Position numbers and translations under genes: made by a program
Notes under the pieces: model-generated
Database searches by the model: none
Seen by the model: only the letters and a program-made list of their open reading frames with translations
What the model was told of the DNA's origin: nothing
Part shown: piece after piece, positions 6,282-10,109 of the stretch
Numbering within the stretch: position 1 is the first letter of the stretch
How the letters are laid out: the number at the start of each line of letters is the position of its first letter
Assembly: GCA_005882235.1 (NCBI GenBank)
Contig: VBCT01000188.1
Span: forward strand, 1-10,109
Origin: Betaproteobacteria bacterium
Lineage (GTDB): Bacteria; Pseudomonadota; Gammaproteobacteria; Burkholderiales; SG8-39
Direction: 5' to 3'
DNA: 10,109 bases

Positions 6282-7610
6282 TCAAATTCCGTAGGCCTTC
6301 CGAAGCAGCGACAGGGGGTGCGCCTTGATTGCCCGGGTCTCGCCCATGCCCTGCTCTATATGGCGCGCGGCGATCGGGCAGTCGGAGCTGATGTAGTCGG
6401 GCTCGTTGCCGGCCATCTGCCGGAACACCGGCCGTCCGATCTTCATGGAGTTCTCGTAGTACTCGGATTTGACGCCCCAGGTTCCGTCGTGGCCGGAGCA
6501 GCGCTCCACCGTGTTGAGCGTCGTCCCCGGTACGAGCTGCAGCGTTTCGCGGGTCTTCTGTCCCACGTTCTGCACGCGCGAATGGCACGGGACGTGGTAG
6601 GACACCTTTCCGAGCGCGGTCTTGAAGTCGGTCTTGAGCAGCCCGTCACGCTTGCGCAGGACGAAGTACTCGAACGGGTCGAACATCGCCTCGCTGACCG
6701 CCTTGACTTCGGCATCGTCGGGAAACAGCAGCGGCAGCTCGCTCTTGAACATCAGCGTGCATGAGGGCACGGCGGTAAGAATCGCGTAGCCTTCGCGCGC
6801 GAGCCTAGCGAGTCGCGGAACGTTCACCGCCTTCAGGCGCTCGACACCCTCGAGATCGCCGAGCTCGAGCTTGGGCATGCCGCAGCATGCTTCTTTCTCC
6901 ACGACCAGGTAGGGAATCTCGTTGTGATCGAGAACCGCGAGGAGATCGTGGCCGATGCCCGGCTCGTTGTAGTTCACGTAGCAGGTCGAAAATACCGCGA
7001 CCTTTCCCGGAGTGCGCTCGCCGTTACGCGACTCATGGCTCCGGCTCGCGGCGGCCTGCCCGCGAAATGTTCCCGGACTGTAGGGCGGCAGCTTGCGCTC
7101 GGGGTGGACGCCGATCACCTTGTCCATGAGGGCGCGCGCGGCGGAGTTGCGGTTGACTGCGTTGACCACCTGCGCAACGACCGGTATCGCGGCGAGCCTG
7201 CCGATGGCGTCGGTCGAGGAAAGCACACGGTCTCGCAGCCGAATCTCGCCCTTCCTGAACTTCACCGCCTTGGCGCGCAGCATGACATGCGGAAAATCGA
7301 CGTTCCAGGGATGCGGCGGCACGTACGGGCATTTCGTCATGTAGCACATGTCGCAGAGATAGCACTGGTCCACGACCTTCCAGAACTGCGATTTCTCCAC
7401 GCCGTCGACTTCGAGCGTCGCGCTTGCGTCCACGAGATCGAAAAGCGTCGGAAAGGCCGTGCACAGGTTGACGCAGCGCCGGCATCCGTGACAGATGTCG
7501 AACACCCGCTCCATTTCGCCGAGGAGTTTCGCTTCCTCGTAGAACTCCGGTGCGCGCCACGCGACCGGATGGCGCGTTGGCGCTTCGAGATTTCCCTCGC
7601 GTACTGTCAT
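6282..7610 (-). CDS. Iron-sulfur oxidoreductase-like protein: two [4Fe-4S] motifs plus CCG (heterodisulfide reductase/GlpC-type) domains
   Basis: From the ATG at 7610 the product has 442 residues; a TTG at 7667 in the same frame would add a low-complexity, non-conserved leader, so I reject it. The N-terminal part has two ferredoxin-like cysteine sets: C40, C43, C46, C50 (CHGCRRCVNLC) and C83, C86, C89, C94 (CYLCDMCYMTKCP), expected to bind [4Fe-4S] clusters. Two cysteine-rich CCG-type domains follow. The first has C210, C242-C243 (ACCGMP) and C284. The second has C342, C371 (CSGHDGTWG) and C411, so its CCG is reduced to CSG. GlpC and HdrB use such domains for electron transfer to a membrane or thiol partner. 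No membrane anchor is visible, and no catalytic flavin subunit lies nearby, so the electron donor and acceptor are unknown. The gene sits between rubrerythrin (86 bases away) and DUF3501 (10 bases). Confidence 0.9.
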   Translation of the reverse strand: MTVREGNLEAPTRHPVAWRAPEFYEEAKLLGEMERVFDICHGCRRCVNLCTAFPTLFDLVDASATLEVDGVEKSQFWKVVDQCYLCDMCYMTKCPYVPPHPWNVDFPHVMLRAKAVKFRKGEIRLRDRVLSSTDAIGRLAAIPVVAQVVNAVNRNSAARALMDKVIGVHPERKLPPYSPGTFRGQAAASRSHESRNGERTPGKVAVFSTCYVNYNEPGIGHDLLAVLDHNEIPYLVVEKEACCGMPKLELGDLEGVERLKAVNVPRLARLAREGYAILTAVPSCTLMFKSELPLLFPDDAEVKAVSEAMFDPFEYFVLRKRDGLLKTDFKTALGKVSYHVPCHSRVQNVGQKTRETLQLVPGTTLNTVERCSGHDGTWGVKSEYYENSMKIGRPVFRQMAGNEPDYISSDCPIAARHIEQGMGETRAIKAHPLSLLRKAYGI

Positions 7611-7611
7611 T

Positions 7612-7689
7612 TTCGGCGTCCGCGAGTTTGAGTGGCCGGAGGGTCGTCCTCCGACTCGCGAAGTCAATCCGGCGCCTTCGGCGTCCGGA
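7612..7689. repeat. Direct repeat pair flanking two hairpins in the rubrerythrin/Fe-S gene gap
   Basis: An 11-base direct repeat TTCGGCGTCCG occurs at 7612-7622 and 7677-7687. Between the copies, CGCGAGT (7621-7627) pairs with ACTCGCG (7654-7660) and, inside it, CGGAGG (7637-7642) pairs with CCTCCG (7648-7653) around a 5-base loop; a 9-base one-sided bulge lies between the two stems. A second hairpin uses TCCGG (7668-7672) with CCGGA (7685-7689) and inner CGC/GCG pairs. On the transcript these would form just after the rubrerythrin stop and just before the Fe-S protein start. There is no T-run. RNA processing, 3'-end stabilisation of an abundant rubrerythrin message, or a small degenerate REP-like element are all possible. 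Confidence 0.6.
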
Positions 7690-7696
7690 TCACCGC

Positions 7697-8116
7697 CTAG
7701 TCGGCGAGTGCGTCGAGTGCTTTCTGGAAGCGGTTGGCGTGCGAGCGCTCCGCCTTGGCGAGCGTCTCGAACCAGTCGGCGATCTCGGAGAAGCCTTCCT
7801 GACGCGCGGCCTTCGACATGCCCGGATACATGTCAGTGTATTCGTGGGTCTCTCCGGCGATGGCGGCCTTCAGATTCAGGCGCGTGCCGCCGAACGGGAG
7901 GTCCGTCGCCGGATCGCCGCATTGCTCCAGGTATTCGAGATGGCCGTGGGCGTGGCCGGTTTCGCCCTCGGCGGTAGAGCGGAACACCGCCGCGACGTCG
8001 TTTTGCCCTTCAACGTCGGCTTTCGCCGCAAAGTAAAGGTAGCGGCGGTTTGCTTGTGATTCCCCCGAAAATGCCGCTTTGAGATTGCCGTGAGTCTTGG
8101 AGCCTTTGAGCTGCAT
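7697..8116 (-). CDS. Rubrerythrin family di-iron protein, short form without rubredoxin domain
   Basis: This 139-residue protein is a compact ferritin-like four-helix bundle. The expected di-iron ligands are all present: E19 (SGESQAN), E52 and H55 (EGETGH), E89 and E92 (GETHEY), E123 and H126 (AERSH). Rubrerythrins reduce hydrogen peroxide in the cytosol using electrons from rubredoxin or a similar donor. The C-terminal rubredoxin Cys4 domain of classical rubrerythrin is absent, so electrons must come from another protein; the adjacent Fe-S protein is an obvious candidate, by inference. A strong GGAGG lies five bases before the ATG. It is the first gene of the cassette, and a palindromic operator candidate lies 24 bases upstream. 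Confidence 0.94.
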   Translation of the reverse strand: MQLKGSKTHGNLKAAFSGESQANRRYLYFAAKADVEGQNDVAAVFRSTAEGETGHAHGHLEYLEQCGDPATDLPFGGTRLNLKAAIAGETHEYTDMYPGMSKAARQEGFSEIADWFETLAKAERSHANRFQKALDALAD

Positions 8117-8140
8117 GTGTGCCTCCGTGTGTTGGACTGA

Positions 8141-8167
8141 ATTAGACTAACTCTAATCTGTGGACAA
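8141..8167 (-). promoter_or_regulatory. Palindromic operator candidate overlapping a putative rubrerythrin promoter
   Basis: ATTAGA (8141-8146), five bases, then TCTAAT (8152-8157) form a perfect 17-bp inverted repeat in an AT-rich pocket of GC-rich DNA. On the minus strand TCTAAT (8146-8141) matches the -10 consensus at five of six positions, and TTGTCC (8167-8162) is a four-of-six -35, but the 15-base spacer is short. A protein bound to the palindrome would cover the -10, which suggests repression. I do not recognise it as a standard Fur, OxyR or IscR site. Confidence 0.55.
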
Positions 8168-8243
8168 AGGATAATCTTGGGGACACCCTGCTGTCAAGCA
8201 CGAGTCAATGCCCTTGGGCTCGGGGCGGTCTTACGTCAGACAG

Positions 8244-8759
8244 TCAGCGTGATGCGATTTCCGCCGGAAGAGGCTTGCGGCCCTGGCCGCGAAACAGATA
8301 GCGGGCAAGCTCGGTGAGCGCGTGCTGGTAGACCTCTCGCTTGAAATCGATTACGGAGTCGAGGGGTATCCAATAGTCGTTCCAGCGCCAGGCATCGAAT
8401 TCGGGGCGCTCCGAAGCACGCAGGCGCACATCGCACTCGCGCCCGACCAGCCGCAGCAGGAACCAGATCTGTTTCTGTCCCCGGTAATTGCCGCGCCAAT
8501 CCCGTTTGAGCCACTGCGCGGGCACCTCGTAGCGTAACCAGTTGCGCGTCCGCCCCAAGATCTTCACATGGCTGGGCAACAGGCCCACTTCTTCCCGCAG
8601 TTCACGGTACATCGCCTGCACCGGCGTTTCCCCAAGCTTGATCCCGCCCTGCGGGAACTGCCAGGAGTGTTCTTTGACGCGCTTGCCCCAGAAAACCTCG
8701 TTGCGCCCGTTGCAGAGGATGATGCCGACGTTCGGCCGATAACCGTCTCGATCGAGCAT
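8244..8759 (-). CDS. rppH: RNA pyrophosphohydrolase (Nudix)
   Basis: RppH removes pyrophosphate from the 5' triphosphate of mRNAs and so triggers RNase E-dependent decay. From the ATG at 8759 the product is 171 residues and begins with the family-standard MLDRDGYRPNVGIILCN. An upstream ATG at 8792 would add 11 residues but has no properly spaced ribosome binding site. Family hallmarks are VFWGKR (22-27), HSWQFPQGGIKLGE (31-44) and a complete Nudix box starting at G38, including RELREEVG (52-59) with the metal-binding glutamates. Downstream are RYEVP, QWFLLRL-like QIWFLLRL (97-104), and the YW(I)PLD...FKREVYQ region (129-145). It is divergent from proS, as in other Betaproteobacteria. The downstream rubrerythrin gene is on the same strand but 127 bases away, with its own likely promoter. 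Confidence 0.96.
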   Translation of the reverse strand: MLDRDGYRPNVGIILCNGRNEVFWGKRVKEHSWQFPQGGIKLGETPVQAMYRELREEVGLLPSHVKILGRTRNWLRYEVPAQWLKRDWRGNYRGQKQIWFLLRLVGRECDVRLRASERPEFDAWRWNDYWIPLDSVIDFKREVYQHALTELARYLFRGQGRKPLPAEIASR

Positions 8760-8800
8760 ACGCCATCCAGCGAAAAGTCTGTCCACGCCCATTCTTTCAC

Positions 8801-8816
8801 AAATTGCCGGCGATTT
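8801..8816. other. Near-perfect palindrome in the rppH-proS divergent gap
   Basis: The 16 bases AAATTGCCGGCGATTT are palindromic except for one base pair, 42 bases upstream of the chosen rppH ATG. The gap (8760-8890) also holds TAGAAT at 8859-8864, a possible proS -10 without a convincing -35. The site could be an operator for one or both genes or a chance palindrome. No Shine-Dalgarno is obvious before the proS ATG. Confidence 0.3.
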
Positions 8817-8890
8817 GAAGGCGAAGCCGCCCCCGGCTGTGAGGCGTACGAGTTCAAGTAGAATGTCGCGTCCTGGCTCGCTCCCCCGCT

Positions 8891-10109
8891 ATGCGCACCT
8901 CGCGATACTTTCTTGCAACGCTCAAGGAGGCCCCTGCTGACGCGGAACTCGTCAGTCACAAGTTGATGGTCCGCGCGGGTCTGATCCGCAGACTCGCTGG
9001 CGGAATCTACACGTGGATGCCGCTGGGGTTGCGGGTGGTTCGCAAGGTCGAGGCCATCGTTCGAGAGGAAATGAATCGCGCCGGAGCGATCGAGCTCTTC
9101 ATGCCGGCGGTCCAACCAGCGGAGCTGTGGCAGGAGTCGGGGCGCTGGCGGAAGTACGGACCGGAGTTGCTGCGCTTCAAAGACCGTCACGAGCGCGATT
9201 TTTGCATCGGCCCGACGCACGAGGAAGTCATTACCGACATCGCGCGGCGCGAAATCCGCAGCTACCGGCAGTTACCCCTGCATTTCTACCAGATCCAGAC
9301 CAAGTTCCGCGACGAGATCCGGCCGCGCTTCGGCGTCATGCGCGGGCGCGAGTTCACCATGAAGGACGGCTACTCGTTCCACGCCGATTACGCCGACCTG
9401 CAGCGCGAATACCGGAGCATGTACGACACATACACGCGGATCTTCGTCCGCTTGGGTTTGAAATTCCGCGCCGTTGCCGGCGACCCCGGTGCAATCGGCG
9501 GTACTGAGTCACGGGAATTTCACGTCCTCGCCGAATCGGGCGAGGACGCCATCGCTTACTGCCCGCAGTCCGAGTACGCGGCGAATGTGGAGCTCGCCGA
9601 GGCCGTAGCGCCGAAGGCTGCCCGAAGTGCTCCGACGGAGAAAATGAGAAAGGTCGCTACCCCCGATAAGACCCGTTGCCAAGATGTCGCAAACTTGCTT
9701 GGCGTACCGATTGAGAAAACCGTGAAGGCAATCGCCATTGTGCGCGAGGAAGCTCAAAAGGGAGCTTCGGGGTCGTTCGCGATGCTGCTCGTTCGCGGCG
9801 ACCACGACCTGAACGAGGTCAAGACCCAGAAGGTGATCGGCACCTTCCGGTTCGCAAGAGACGAAGAGATCGAACAGAAGTTGAAGTGCCGCCCCGGGTA
9901 CATCGGACCGGTGAGCGGAGTACCGTTGAACATCTACGCCGATCGCACGGTAACGGCAATGAGCGATTTCGTCTGCGGCGCAAACGAGGCGGGATTCCAC
10001 TTCACGGGTGTCAACTGGGGACGCGACCTACCGGAGCCCGGTCAGACAGCAGACATCCGCAAGGTTGTTGCCGGCGATCCCAGCCCCGACGGCAAGGGGA
10101 CTCTGGAAA
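8891..10109 (+). CDS. proS: Proline--tRNA ligase, bacterial type with editing domain (3' end outside window)
   Basis: ProRS charges tRNA-Pro with proline in the cytosol. The frame is open from the ATG at 8891 to the right edge, 406 codons of about 570. It begins MRTSRYFLATLKEAPADAEL, the standard bacterial start. Class II motif 1 lies around MPAVQPAELWQESGRW, and the GPTHEE proline-site loop at CIGPTHEEVITD. Motif 2 is at IQTKFRDEIRPRFGVMRGRE, followed by FTMKDGYSFH. The inserted YbaK-like editing domain, which hydrolyses Ala-tRNA-Pro, spans about residues 225-385 (KTVKAIAIV, RGDHDLNEVK, GPVSGVPLNI, FVCGANEAGFHFTGVNWGRD). The return to the catalytic domain starts at GDPSPDGKGTL. Motif 3 and the anticodon-binding domain lie beyond the window. 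The gene is intact so far. Confidence 0.97.
   Translation, partial: MRTSRYFLATLKEAPADAELVSHKLMVRAGLIRRLAGGIYTWMPLGLRVVRKVEAIVREEMNRAGAIELFMPAVQPAELWQESGRWRKYGPELLRFKDRHERDFCIGPTHEEVITDIARREIRSYRQLPLHFYQIQTKFRDEIRPRFGVMRGREFTMKDGYSFHADYADLQREYRSMYDTYTRIFVRLGLKFRAVAGDPGAIGGTESREFHVLAESGEDAIAYCPQSEYAANVELAEAVAPKAARSAPTEKMRKVATPDKTRCQDVANLLGVPIEKTVKAIAIVREEAQKGASGSFAMLLVRGDHDLNEVKTQKVIGTFRFARDEEIEQKLKCRPGYIGPVSGVPLNIYADRTVTAMSDFVCGANEAGFHFTGVNWGRDLPEPGQTADIRKVVAGDPSPDGKGTLE

Noticed and set aside
7611..7667. In-frame TTG extension of the Fe-S protein
   Set aside because: The added 19 residues come from the hairpin region, have low complexity, and a normal ATG follows directly.
8228..8241. GTCTTACGTCAGAC near-palindrome just beyond the rppH stop
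   Set aside because: It is short and imperfect, has no T-run, and sits where no promoter is expected; it cannot be told from chance.
8825..8838. AGCCG-CCCC-CGGCT hairpin upstream of proS, considered as terminator or riboswitch part
   Set aside because: It is a single 5-bp stem without a T-run or conserved RNA features, and it lies upstream of the likely proS transcription start.
1..10109. CRISPR arrays, insertion sequences, integrases, phage or toxin-antitoxin genes
   Set aside because: I looked for regularly spaced repeats, transposase motifs, terminal inverted repeats and small two-gene modules on both strands and found none.

Overview
The window looks like a GC-rich betaproteobacterial chromosome. 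The main evidence is the conserved order ispB / rplU-rpmA-obgE-proB / rppH / proS, with a tRNA-Pro gene beside ispB. Every one of these products reads as a full-length, proteobacterial-type protein. I cannot place it below class level.

Layout. (1) Positions 1-1660 look accessory. A HlyD-type efflux adaptor enters from the left edge and appears to lose its C-terminus. A methyltransferase gene on the opposite strand runs tail-to-tail into it, and the two reading frames overlap by about 60 bases. (2) A tRNA-Pro(CGG) gene with an encoded CCA end (1658-1734, minus) marks the boundary with the conserved block. (3) ispB (minus) and rplU-rpmA (plus) diverge from a shared 123-bp gap that holds a near-consensus sigma70 promoter for the ribosomal genes. 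A strong intrinsic terminator ends rplU-rpmA, and obgE and proB follow with a 4-base start/stop overlap. (4) Between proB and rppH sits a three-gene minus-strand cassette: rubrerythrin, a two-ferredoxin/CCG-domain iron-sulfur protein, and a DUF3501 protein. A palindromic operator candidate precedes it, and structured DNA separates its first two genes. (5) rppH (minus) and proS (plus, cut by the right edge) diverge from a 131-bp gap.

How the genes work together. ispB makes the polyprenyl tail of ubiquinone. rplU and rpmA encode 50S subunit proteins, and obgE encodes a GTPase of late 50S assembly. proB starts proline synthesis, and proS together with the tRNA-Pro gene serves proline decoding. 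rppH starts mRNA decay. The rubrerythrin/Fe-S/DUF3501 cassette is the one part whose biochemistry is not settled; a role in peroxide or iron-sulfur stress is the natural inference from rubrerythrin.

Most of the window is ordinary housekeeping DNA. The points worth checking are the HlyD/methyltransferase junction, the DUF3501 cassette with its operator, and the repeat-flanked hairpins inside the cassette.
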